From Acanthaster planci (taxonomy: Eukaryota > Echinodermata > Asteroidea > Valvatida > Acanthasteridae), in assembly GCF_001949145.1 (NCBI RefSeq), contig NW_019091539.1, positions 1,086,548-1,150,547 of the forward strand: a stretch of 64,000 bases of DNA, in the 5' to 3' direction. How positions within the stretch are numbered: the first letter of the stretch is position 1; every line of letters starts with the position of its first letter. Of this stretch, positions 36,616 to 48,500 are shown piece after piece. The notes beneath the pieces were generated by a model that saw only the letters and a program-made list of their open reading frames with translations, made no database searches and had not been told where the DNA came from. Both the position numbers and the translations under genes were made by a program.

Positions 36616-36886
36616 TTCGAGATGTTTCAAAAGGAAGAATTTCTAGAGCAAAGTGCGTTTTTTGAGGCGAAAAAGCTGATTCGCAGAAATTGGCCAATCA
36701 GAAGTCTCAATTCTGGATCACAGGTGTACTCAGCGCGCGCAATACAAAAAGAAATCGAATTAACAGTTTGTTGTTTTTTTATCGTCTGCTGGGCTTCAGA
36801 CTAGACTAAACTAGACCGAGCATATGAACGAGTGTGGACGTCTATTTTGAAAGGAAAGTCGTTATAATCAAGATTTTTCCTTGAGG

Positions 36887-37095
36887 ATGAGTCAGCAATG
36901 TACTTGGAGCTCAACATTTTCGAACTTAGCATGTTATAAGGGATTTTTTCCGAGCTACGTGGACGATCAGCTCGATTTCTCTGCTGACTTTTCAACGGGG
37001 GAGATGAGTGATCGTTTTGCGGATTTAGCTGAAGCACCAAGTGATCAAGGGACAGTTGAAAGTTCTCTTGCTCAGCACGCAGGAAAGCAATCGAG
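36887..37095 (+). CDS. ZGLP1: ZGLP1-like exon 1
   Basis: ATG at 36887 (GAGGATGAG), 69 codons plus two bases, donor TCGAG|GTAAAT. Acidic, Ser-rich N-terminus without a recognised domain. Confidence 0.75.
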
Positions 37096-40000
37096 GTAAA
37101 TCAAAGGTGTATGCAAATAATGTACGCAAATATGTGGAGGTGGTACATTTCAGAAAAAAAATCAACTTCTGCAAAGAGTGAACAAATTTTGTAATCAAGG
37201 ACACCCGAAGCTTCACACTATTCAGCAACAGATAGCATTATAACTGCATTGAAGTTTTAACTCTATCAATTATTATCAGTGATATTTGGAAGATAACACA
37301 AAAACATCATTCTGAAAAGACTGAACTGTTATCAATAAAAAACATGCAGTCAATGTGCCAGCCGAGATCGTCTTGCCACCAGCCGATATTAGAGAGATGC
37401 TACCATGCTTATGCATTAATTTTGTCAGTTTTCTGTGGTTGTCAGGTTTCTGCATCAATTCAATAGTAGGCCTAGTTAAAGGGTTACGCACAAGAATGCT
37501 TGAGCCATCCTGAACAAATGGTTACTTCCTATTCAAGATTAGGACATTGTCCAGTACCTTAAGTACAATGTACATGCGTTGGTGTGTTAGATTTTAGTCG
37601 GTTTTGTGTCAGCATTCTGAAGTTTAATAAGTTGAAACGTACTTCACCATCATTAAGCCATTGTTGGACTGATCCAATTTCTACCACTCCATAGAAAAAT
37701 TGGCCCAGAATTAACGGAAGGGCCTGGCAGCAGCAGCAGCGGCAGTGTGTCCTCGGGTGGGGGAGGTAACGCTCGTAACACGGGGACAAGACGGCGTATG
37801 CTACGCAAGGCGAACACTCCCCGGCGAAGCGCCCGGAGGAACGACCCTCGGTTCAGGGGAGTGACGTTCTGTGTGGAGACCCAAATCTGCCAACAAAATA
37901 GGCAGAGGTTCCAGCTCCTCATTCGTTCCTTCTATAGGTTGGTCCCCATTAATAGTAATTGAAAAAGGCAGATACTGCATTCTGTAGAAAAAAAATTGTT
38001 CAGTTACTGCAGTTGGACATGGGATGCAAAGCTAACAATAATTATATCAATTACAGTGTCATGTACTTCAGAAGATACAAGCTCAGCACATGATATTACT
38101 GTTGCGTCTGTCATTGCTTTTTTTAGTCATATATTTATGTGCAAGTTGAGCAGTAGGAAGTTTCCTTCCTCACTGTTAAGAGAAATGTAGGCCTATAGTG
38201 TTGTCTGACTTCTTGTAACTAAATAACAAAAACAAGCACATTTGATGAGATGAAAATATCAAGTGACATGACAGTTAAGAAAGGAGAAAACTGCCTCACA
38301 GAGTCACCATTATTGGTCTTTCTGAAGCATGAAGAAAAGACATTCAAATGATAGTGAGCGGGGACAGGCAAAGATGAAAAGGCAAAAGATGTCCCTGGTG
38401 GCGTCCACCTCATCCAGTGGCTCTGATGAGGCTGAGGCCGTGGTGCCCCAGACGGTAGCACAACACATCGCAGTTCCCTGCGCGGGCATTGCGCACGGTG
38501 AGAGGGGTTGTAGATAATGCATGCCTTGACTCAGTGGATTTTTCCTTAAGAAAAAGTAGGGTTTTCTAACCATTTGAACCAAAAGGAAATTTAAACGGTC
38601 AATTTTTGTTTACTGTGGCATGACACCATAACTGAATGCTTTGATTACAGTATTTAATTTTGGAAATTAATGTAAATGCCAAAGTCACGCTGGAAAAAAA
38701 TTATTCAGACTAATTCTGTTTCAATCTGCACGCTGTTGGATCAGACCTTCAATTTTTTAAATGAAAAGGTAAAGTTGTCACTTAGTCTTAAGAATGAGCT
38801 TTCTTGCAATTTGGACTTTTTCTGATGATTGATCATAAGAAGTCACAGAAGTCACAAGAAGTCAGCTTTGATTCTTATCCAAATACAAACTCAACACTTT
38901 GTATTCACGACATAATTTATACTTAGTTCAACATGAAATTATCCTGGTGAGATTTGAGTTAATGACTGGCTGCCAGTACACTTTTCTGCATGATTTCATT
39001 AAATCAAAGAGGGTGATAACAGCCAGAGGGTGTTACTTGCTGATATAACACAGACAATAACACTTTTTGTCTCCTTCTCTTGAATAGAAACATCATAATT
39101 ATGTCATTTAACAGGTTTTGACAGATAGGACAGCTTTGAGCAGAATTGACTTAATGTAATTCTGATTAAAGCAGCACATGGTCAGTTACCAAATGCAGCC
39201 CTTGGACTTTTTATTTTCCTGGTTGAATTCTTTTCATTAACCTATCTTTTGCACAATTTTAAATACACCATTGCCCCCCCCCCAGGAGGGAAGCAGTGTG
39301 CATCCTGCTTGACTCGACACACCCCCTTATGGCGAGACGCTGAGGATGGAACCCCACTCTGTAATGCGTGTGGCATAAGGTAGGCGTTGGGCTAATAATT
39401 CGAGGGGGAAATGAACTCAGGAAAAAAGTTTTGTTGAATTTTCAACACTTCCCCTGCATACTTTCCTGCCAGATTTTTTCAGGCAATGTACTTGACCATG
39501 CTTGTGCCTTTTTCTGGAAACTCATTTCTTAGTTAAATAGACCAAAATGATCAAAGGTTTCAGGCAGTGAAGTTTTCTTAGATACCTTTTTTGTTTCAAT
39601 TTTGTGTCAGAAAACAATGTGATATTATTTTCGGGCTTAATCAGTGTATTGAAAAATGCACTTTTCAAAATATTCAAAATTATCCATGCTTTCCTGGACA
39701 ACAGAGGGCGCCATTGCTGTGATGCCAATCAGGGTAGAATTCTCAGCTAAAATGCTTTTCAGTTCAAATTGTAAACTGCAAATTTGCACATTGAAAACTC
39801 ATCTGAGAAGGCCTGGGGTTGCTTGTTGGCTTTACCATGGAGGCAAAAGTGTGCATTTTCAACAGTTATAAAAACAATACATAGACCCATTATCCCCCTT
39901 ACCTCTTGCCAAGATTTTGCGAGAAATATATGCATCCTATGTCATGACTTGAGAAAAGGGTATAAGGTTTGATTCTGGGGTGATGCCCCTCCCATCCCGG

Positions 40001-40481
40001 GTCCAAACTTTCTCCCCAAACATATTTTTCCCCGAACTGACATTACTCCTCCAAACTATCATCTAAACAAGTCCATCCACCTAATTCAACCCCACTCTAC
40101 ACCACCAGAAGTGACTAAAAAATGCCAATCTTTGCCTGACGTTAAAACCTCATCATTCATTTTGGAAACAAAATATCCCTTTGAGCAACTGAAGGTAGCA
40201 ATGCCAGCAGGATACGCCAATTCACTCACCTTTTCTCTTGACTTTTGACAACCAACTAAATTCACCAATGAATTACGTAATAATATCCTCTCAAGGCTTA
40301 AGAGTCACTCCTCAAGGAAAAGAACCTTTTCTCCGATTATTGCAGGTACAAGAAGTATCGCATCCGCTGCACTGCCTGCTGGAACATTCCTAAGAAGGAT
40401 GGCAAGTCATCCTGCCGAGTGTGCTCGCGATGCGGCAACACCCTGAGGTTTACCATTCCCAAGCGCACCTACCTATTCTAA
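36887..40481 (+). CDS. ZGLP1: ZGLP1-like GATA-type zinc-finger protein (gene model)
   Basis: Exons 36887-37095, 37695-37937, 38328-38497, 39286-39379 and 40346-40481 join in phase (2, 2, 1, 2) to a 283-residue protein. The N-terminal half is low-complexity (poly-Ser, RRRMLRK, MKKRHSNDSERGQ). Residues 212-236 form a GATA finger C-x2-C-x17-C-x2-C (CASC...PLWRDAEDGTPLCNACGIR). A second Cys cluster follows (C247, C250, C262, C265, C268). PLWRDAEDGTPLCNACGIR and YKKYRIRC with the second cluster are hallmarks of ZGLP1 rather than GATA1-6, which carry a long basic tail after the finger. Vertebrate ZGLP1 is a nuclear factor of gonad somatic and germ cells that drives the oogenic programme; the same role here is inference. 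An 8-codon upstream ORF (36824-36850) precedes the ATG. The gene converges on DNAJC21. Confidence 0.87.
37695..37937 (+). CDS. ZGLP1: ZGLP1-like exon 2
   Basis: 243 nt, phase 2 to 2. Encodes a Ser/Gly run, then a strongly basic stretch (RRRMLRKANTPRRSARR, a likely nuclear-localisation region) and FCVETQICQQNRQRFQLLIR. The last part is open and protein-like but not in a family I recognise. Confidence 0.8.
38328..38497 (+). CDS. ZGLP1: ZGLP1-like exon 3
   Basis: 170 nt, phase 2 to 1, donor CACG|GTGAGA. Basic (MKKRHSND) then Ser/Glu-rich; links the N-terminus to the zinc finger. Confidence 0.8.
39286..39379 (+). CDS. ZGLP1: ZGLP1-like exon 4: GATA zinc finger
   Basis: 94 nt, phase 1 to 2, after a C-rich acceptor (CCCCCCCAG). 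Encodes all four zinc ligands of the GATA finger, ending at CNACGI; the donor cuts the next Arg codon, a position also used in GATA-family genes. Confidence 0.93.
40346..40481 (+). CDS. ZGLP1: ZGLP1-like exon 5: second Cys cluster and stop
   Basis: 136 nt, phase 2 in, stop TAA 40479-40481. Encodes YKKYRIRCTACWNIPKK and a CRVCSRCG motif, the ZGLP1-type second cysteine cluster, then a short tail ending TYLF. Confidence 0.93.
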
Positions 40482-41973
40482 TCAGCTATGCAAAGGGCAA
40501 ATCATTTCTCTATTACAGTTCCTGCAAAAAGCACAAAACTGCCTTACAAACTAGACCTCACATCGATTGCACAGGTATCACTAAGTATTCAGTGAGCATT
40601 TAGGATATGACAAATTTGAGAGAAAAAATTTAAGGTACTCATCTACAAAATATTGGATCTTAAAACTGTTCTTATTATGAATAAGTGGCTTGTACATAGA
40701 CCAATGTTGGGAGTGATTTTCTTCAACTCTCTTCTTTCTTTGTGATTGGTTTGAAGTGAGTTTACAGTGTGGAAACAATTATTTTAATTGTATGATTTAT
40801 TTTATATTGAAATTTGAATTTGCTTTCACTTTTTATTTTTGAAAATGCACGAGCAGTTAGTGGACTGAATTTTAAAACTTGTTTAGTCTGAGTAGAAAAG
40901 TGCAAACTATTTATTTAAAGTCTTTTACAACACAAGGATTAAACTGCGTTAATGGGTAATGCAACTATTAAGATCTATTTCTTGGCAAAGTTTGACATGC
41001 AAGTGTAAACCAGGCACAGATGTTTATTTTATCTATTACTTGTTACATTATGTACAACAGTGATCTTTCAGTTTGTAAAATGTCCAAAAATGGAAATAGT
41101 TTTAGGTGTTAGGCTAAAACCTTTTTTTCCCACAACAGTGAAAGCTGGAACTATTGAATTGGCATCTGAAACCATATTTACAGTGGTGTAGCTATGCCTC
41201 CCCTTGCTGCCTTCCATTTAAAATTTTGCAATGATCACAGCCTGTGTACAATTAAGTCAATGGCTTCATTTAGATTCATTTCTCACTTCAACATATGAGT
41301 GCACCCCCCAGGTGCCCCTCGGAAATTCCACCCTAGTTGTTACACCACTGTATGTTTAGATAACTGGCAAAGTGCAATTTGATAATTTTGTGTTTGGAAA
41401 ATTCATGAATCCACTGACTTATTTTCAATAAGTATATGCACTGATATCACTTCATGGTTTATGCATTGTTTGTAGCAGGAATTATCAGTTGAAATGAACA
41501 AGAAATCTAGGAATATATGTAGGCTATGTGGGACTGCAACCAGTTAATTTGTGGTGACCGTCTTAACACTGGGTACCAACTTGGCATGTAAGAATTTTGT
41601 AGATTTCTCATGTAATTTTTTCTTTTTTCAAATGCAGTCATATAACTGTTCAGGATCCCCGAGGATTACTTAGTCAAATGAACTTCCAGAAACAAACTGG
41701 CAGGTGACAGTATGTTAGAATATGAAAATATTTTATATAAATAGGGCAAAATAAACAAATGTACTATTCACACGAAAGTTCTATTCATGAAATATCTTAG
41801 TGATATTTTATTCTTAAAATGATACAAGTATATCACCTTTCATTTTTTGGAATAATTTGATGTAAGTTGTCATACAATTCAAATGCCCAAAGATATATGT
41901 GCACTCCTTGATATATGTGCCAAGTTTTCAACAAATGTAAAATACTTGGTATTTAACTGTTGCGATAACAGTC

Positions 41974-41979
41974 AATAAA
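41974..41979 (+). terminator. AATAAA polyadenylation signal, ZGLP1-like gene
   Basis: AATAAA about 1.5 kb after the ZGLP1-like stop and about 200 bases before the opposing DNAJC21 signal. Another AATAAA lies near 41748. The region 40482-41973 is AT-rich with no coding segment and fits a 3' UTR. Confidence 0.5.
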
Positions 41980-42181
41980 TATATTGTTGCAATCAACTTT
42001 TCCGAGGCTTACACTGCTTATTTTTATACCTTAAATAGTGCTGGGATTCCCTGATGTCTTTACAATCCCTTATCCATCAAATACCATCACATCCATCTGG
42101 CATATTGGTTTAAATGCTAGAATTGTTAATGCAGTGTAATGTAATGAGGAACTTTCTGACACACCGTTGTCTTCATATCAA

Positions 42182-42187
42182 TTTATT
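42182..42187 (-). terminator. AATAAA polyadenylation signal, DNAJC21 (minus strand)
   Basis: TTTATT on the plus strand is AATAAA on the minus strand, about 155 bases after the DNAJC21 stop codon at 42340. Confidence 0.6.
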
Positions 42188-42339
42188 ACAACTGTCAACA
42201 ATCTTTCCTGCGTTCTATATCTGTATGATGAAAGTAGTCATCAGACTGGAGTGTGGTGTTGCTACTCACAACAGCCAATGAACCTGCCTTTGTTTTAAGT
42301 CACTGACATCAGTTCCTGAGTTAAACCAACATGAGGGTT

Positions 42340-42525
42340 TCATTTTTTCCTTCCTTTCTTCTTGCTTTTACTGCTATTTTTTTCACTGTCGTCTACAGTT
42401 CCATCAGTGCTCGGTACATGTAGTGCATGACCAGAAGATTTGATGTGGTTAAACAGCTTGTTTCTGGTTGGGAACTCGTTCCGACAGACATTACACAACA
42501 GAGGTGCATCACTTGCTGATGAGAC
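42340..42525 (-). CDS. DNAJC21: DNAJC21 exon 11: zinc finger 2 and stop
   Basis: 186 nt, phase 0 in. Encodes [20 protein letters not shown] then SSGH (second C2H2 finger) and a Lys/Ser-rich tail ending in KKKGRKK. Confidence 0.95.
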   Translation of the reverse strand, partial: VSSASDAPLLCNVCRNEFPTRNKLFNHIKSSGHALHVPSTDGTVDDSEKNSSKSKKKGRKK

Positions 42526-45500
42526 CTGTAATGAAACAAATAGCGACACCTTATTTATTTACAACATACACCTTTGAAGTTTTAAAACTGAAAAAATGAA
42601 CTTGATGTATTAGCAAAGAAATTTCTTCTCATCACTCAAAACACTGATTCAACTTTTAAGATAGCAAGAGGTCTCAACATTGGGTTCTTTGCTATTCACA
42701 GACAAAACTGAATGAACACAAAGTGCTGTCTGAGAGCTTTCAAAAAGCAATTCAGGAGCTTGGGTGAGTACAATCCATGATGGTACAGTGCTCACTGAAT
42801 GGGACTAGTTAAAGTCTTCCATCTGGCTCATGGGAGGCATGGCCCTTCTGGGCTTGCCTCAATCGCCTTCGCACAGCAACTGGCCACTGCAAGGTCCTCA
42901 TGGACAAATGGGACTAATAAACAACTACATGTGACTGTGGCGATGAGCAGACGATGACCCACCTGCTGGTATGACCCCAGCTCCCCCAACCTTGTTCTCC
43001 TTCATACCTGTTCACCTTGATTTTCTGATTTTTATTTTAGCAAACTGTTGATTTCATCCCCTTTCATCTCTCTTTTTTCATTTCTTTCACTTTTCCAATC
43101 TTTCATCTTGAATTTTTTTTTCTGAGGGGAAGGAGGAAATGCCTCCCTGCCACCCTTACAACACTTATGACTCAGCAGCTCTGCCACATTACAACTTATA
43201 TTGGATAGTACCCTCCTCATTGTCTAGTGGCAGTCCTTACCCTTTGCTGCTCCTCGCTTGCTGCCTTTTCCCTTGCAGCCCTCCTCGCTTCCTTGGCTTT
43301 CTTCCCCTTCAGTTTCACAGCTGGCTTCTCTGTCTCCTCAGCATCTTCCATGATGCCGTTCAGTCTCTCGCAGGGATCCCCCTCTCCTGCCCCCTTGTCA
43401 ACTGCTCTTCGCGTTTCCCCATTCTCATCCCTCGTTTTGTCTGATTCTACTTCAGCTTGTGGACTTCCACTTGGGGGTGTCATCTTGAGGCGGTCAGCGA
43501 TGTGGGAGGGCAAATCTTCAAGAATGTTGTTATGGAAGGCGTAATGGATTGGCTCTGACCATTGACTTACTCGCTGCTGTTTTCTTTTTTTCTTCTGCTT
43601 CTTTGATAACCTTTGAAGGGAAAAATCAATGACACCAAGTTACGAGTATATTACAAAGTAACATGAAAAATATGCACATCAACTTTTAAAAATTCAGATT
43701 TCATTCACTGCAAGACCAACAAAACTACATCGAATTTACACCTCCCAATAATTTAGGGGAATGAGAGATAACCTAACTAATTTTAAAGGCAAAATTATTT
43801 TGTTAAAAAAGTTACATTTTTCTTGTGTTGTAAGCTTGGTGTTTTACAGAAGAAAGGAAGTGATAAAAAACTTCCTGGTACAAAATGAGGGTTGGGTAAT
43901 CATCCCAACTCACTTGTTTTTCTCTAGCTCGGTAGGCTCCTTTGCCCCATCAGCTTCCTCATTATCACTGTCCTGATTTAAACCTTCATGATCTGCATCA
44001 TCCACAGCTCCATCCTCCTGGGAGCTGTGCTCCTGCTTCCCGTCCATCATCTCCCCTTCCTCATCCTCCATCTGCTCCTTCAGGAAGGCCACGTTATCCC
44101 TGTGCTTCTTGGAGTTCTGATGATTGGAGAATCTGTGTTGGAGCAAATGTGCAACCAAATGAAATGACACTTTTGCAAAGGAAACTTCCATCAAAGAGTC
44201 ATCAGTTTTCAAAAGCCGCAAGTAAGAAAACATGCACAGGGCACACACCCTGTGATTTCGGTGCAACTGTTAGGCATTAAAACCAGGACAATCATTCTTG
44301 TTGATCTCTGAAAAAGGAAGTTGTACAAAAACTCCTAGTGTTGCAATAGTAGAGTCTTGACTAGATTTGGTTAGCTCTCACCAGAAAGGGTATTACTTAT
44401 GTCCTTAGGCGAGATGTGTTGCTGCAACTTGTTTCTTCTGAGTAAGAGTGAATGGGTGTTCTTGTGGACTTTGAGAGAGTTGATTGTCATAGTTTACTCT
44501 CACAGTGTACAAAACAACAGAAAGAAATCTCAATGTGCTCTACAATAAGGCACGAAGCATTTAAAACACATTTACAAAGTGTGAAAATAAGCTGGGGTAA
44601 ACTTGAAAATATTTGACAATTTGTACCAGTCCAAGGTGCATACTGACTTGTGAGATCTTAGAAAGACGAAGTTGCTCATCATAAGGCACCAAGACCATTC
44701 AAGGTGAGGGTTAAAAGAGGAAGAGACAGAAAAAAGGGAAAAATGCAAAAGGAAAATCTTATTTACGCTTTTTCACTCTTGAAGTCTTTGTTGCATGCTA
44801 TACAAAAAAGATCATCCAAAACGTCTTCTTCCTGGCAGTTCTCTACGGAATCTGCCAAACAGGAAAAAATAACAAAATCATTACTGAGGTGTGGCATGCC
44901 TTACCTAAGGTCAGTGAACGACAAACTGACAATCTACCAAGAGAATTATTCATGATCTTTACTGCCAGTGAAACAACACAAAAACAAAAGTCCTGTCTGC
45001 TACAAGTACCAAGGGTGTCCTCCTTCCAAGTGACTTTATTAAGGCTAGTATGAATTCAAACTGAACATGACTCAACAAAACATATTTATTATGAAACTCG
45101 CTGAAGCAGGGATGCGTTCAAGTTTTACAGAGTCCCACATTCGCGTTAGGTTTTATGGCAAGAATTGAACAGCTACTGACCCTACTAACACTATGCAGAA
45201 AAGTTTAAGGGAACCCAGCCTAGTGTAAAGTCATACTTGTTGGGCTCTAACTTCTTCCAGCCTACAAAATATCCTCCAAAGGATTTAGGAGGCAAGACTT
45301 ACGGCTTCCACTGCTGCCTGAGTCATCTCCAAACTCCTCCTGAAGGGCCGCCTCCACCTCCCTCAGAGATGCCTCCATCTCGGCACGGACTTCTGCTCCT
45401 TGCTTGGCGTACTCTTGGAATTGCCTGGGGGACATTGATGAGGTAGATTGCTTTCTGGCTTATTTCTTACAGTAAAGACCCTGATCATACCATTAAAAAG

Positions 45501-48500
45501 GAGCCCAAACAACACATAAACTGTCGGTCTGATGTACATGTAGCCAGAAAATCTGAGAAATGGGAAATGCATTTACCAATCTTGGAGGTGGAGGCATGTA
45601 CGTCACAAATCGTACTATGTCTTTATCAAAACATCTGCAGCTTATGGTTATCCTAAAAACGCCGCACATTTCAAATGCCAGCAGCATTGTATCAATGCTA
45701 CAAGCTTGTACATCTCCAACAATATGAGCAAGCAATTAATGGCGCAAGGTGGAGGTAGGCACGTCAGTCAAAATACCCACTTCTCTCTTTCTATCCTTTC
45801 TTGTTTCCTCTTCTCTGCATCTAGCCGTGCTCGCTCAGCATTCTTTTCCTCCAACCGTTTCTGTAACAATGAATAAAATACCAAACTGACAGGACTAACG
45901 ATGTAATCTCCATAATCTCCATACCTGAAGTTGGTTATGCGGGCTGCTAGCATACTGTATAGAGGGATTTCACATTAGTGCCGCCTGCGCGTATCCACAT
46001 CAAAACTAAGGCTCTCTGTACCGAACTTTGTTGCACGTGCCCACAGACTCGACACAGTACATGCACCACACATGCAGATACACGATCATCACAGGTACGT
46101 TAGTTCGTGGTAAACTGCCGTTATGTTTTCTTCTGGTATTACGAATCTTATGTTCTGGCTGCATACAAATAGCTCAAAATTAATGCAGCCACAATCAGGA
46201 TACTACTGTGAAATTTTGCTCATTTTGATCTTCGAATTTTTTGTCAAACGGCGGGCAATGCATGTGACTATCTGCAAGCCGTTTTCCAATTTCAGAAGAA
46301 ATTTCGTAACAACAAATTGTTCACAAAGGTTCAGTTGCATGTATCATGAAAAAAAAAAGGATTGGCAACTAGTCTGAGAAAAGTCAAAGTTAAGGTTTTG
46401 CACATTTCCTCGGGCCGGGGAGTAACATTATACATTCCTTTATGCATTTTGTATCTTAATGCCTTACTTTCAATTGTTTGATCATAATTTGATATGACTA
46501 AGAATTGTGAGCAGTGGGCACAGCATTACATTGTACTTGGCAATGCATATGCATCATGTATATCTTGCCGTTCCGTTGTCACTGTGCGCGTGAAGCTGAC
46601 ACATGCAGCCTCGTTTTCAAAAGCGGAAGTGCGCAGATCGATGCTTAACACGTCATATTGGGATCCCTCTATATTAATCTTTATTTTGGCCTCTCAAAGT
46701 AAAGAATAGTTACAAGTAAGTCCTTACTCTGTAAGGATGACTTCTCACAGGAGGGATAAATCACACACTGAATCAAAAGATAACTGCATTACATGATTCA
46801 GAGCAGAAAACACAGAGCGATCAAAATGAATCGAGCACTTACCCTGTAGGCTTGGACCCTTTTGTCTCTTTTACGAACAAATGACACCAGTGCCTGAAAA
46901 CAGAAAAACAAATTCTGTTTGAAATGTTTTTCATCTCTTGTATTTGGGTTTAAGGAAATACATTGGACCAGTTGTGTGCAGAACAATTCAAAAAGTTTGA
47001 TTTTATAAGATGTGTTTTTTTCAAGGGTCAATATATTCCAAGTTATCTGCCTTGAGCAGAAGCACCCCCTCACCAGTTGAAAGGAGCCATGTTGGTGGGG
47101 AATGTTCATTTTGTTGGTAGCAATGCGACTGCAATGCTTGTATTATATATTCATTTGTGAACCATGGTCCACTGAAGGAGCCTCAGTTGCTGGGAAAAAG
47201 CGCCCTCTCTTGGTTCCGCTCAGGTCGGATAGTGCCCTTGGAATACCTAGCATTGGAACAGCACGACTTTATGATTCTAAGAGACAGTGCAGATCGTAGT
47301 CCTCCTCAAATATTTGGAGACATTTCCCTCTCATCTGAGCCAATCTTACTTATGCACAGATCTTTTAACAACTTGCCAACAGCATTATTTTGTGGCAAAA
47401 TTTTGACTTTGTAAAAATGCTACAAACACTGATTCCCAAGAGCCAATGGATGAGTATCTTTATGATATTTCTTTTAATACTGCAATGTCATATTTTTCAA
47501 CACTACAGGTTGTACCCATGGAGCAATGTTTGTTACCACAACAGCCCGTGCACAGTGTGTGCAAAACAAATGGAAGGTTAGCATGTTTAAAGTAACGTCA
47601 GTTGGAGGTGATTGGAGGCATCCAACACACTTACCCTGACTTCCTCATTCCACTCCTTCTTGGCAACATCCCTCAACTTCTTGTTCTCCTTCTCCATCAG
47701 ACGGGCCACCCTTCGATTGGGTGCCTCCCTGGTGTCATATGTCTCCTTCCACACAAAGGACCGAGACGTGCTATAGCTCTGCCAGTAAGCGTAGAAGGGG
47801 TGCACAACTTGCTCGTAGGGGCTATCCGAGGTGCCAAACTGCGGGATCTCAAACTCCTCGCCCTTATCACCTGTCATAAACTGCAAATCCTCTGCGGCTA
47901 CTTTGCAGAATGCCTCATTGTACACTGTGTAGAAACCCTAAAAATGAAGCAAAAGTTTGGAGGTAAGTAGCTACATCCAAAGTACCATTTCAACATCTCC
48001 TCGCATTTATGAACAAACTCAATTTCAATCCATTAGGACAACGGCTTAGTTCCAGGATAACTAATATATGATCACGCTGGCTTAAATGACACACTGTCGG
48101 TAAGATGATTTTCCGCAAACAGAATAGCCAATAATACACCACTCTCATTTTGCCTACAACTTGTACAGGCAGCCAAGGTTTGCAGAAATATCTTTTCTTG
48201 GTTGGTTATCGATTTTACTGCAAATTTATTCAAAATTTTACTTACTACACGTTCCGCTGGCAAGAACATAAAAAAGAGGTACATACAGAGGTACATATTG
48301 GTACATCTAATATCAATATTAACATCCATAAAAGTGCAAAAATACAAAGCAACATGCTAAAAGAAAGAGGAGAACAATCTCGACTGAAGTAATTGAAAAT
48401 TTGTCTCATTGCTTTTGAAATAGGGTCGTATTTTCTTCAATATTTAGTAGTATGTGTATTATTATCTTGTGTTCTGATAGCTGCGTAGGAGTTTTAACAC

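Noticed and set aside
45777-45780. Alternative DNAJC21 exon 6 donor (TGG|GTATTT)
   Set aside because: It would enter exon 7 in the wrong frame; the GTGGGT donor at 45780 restores the family sequence.
47157-47414. 85-codon plus-strand frame in a DNAJC21 intron
   Set aside because: Looks mildly protein-like but has no family match, no codon bias and no splice context.
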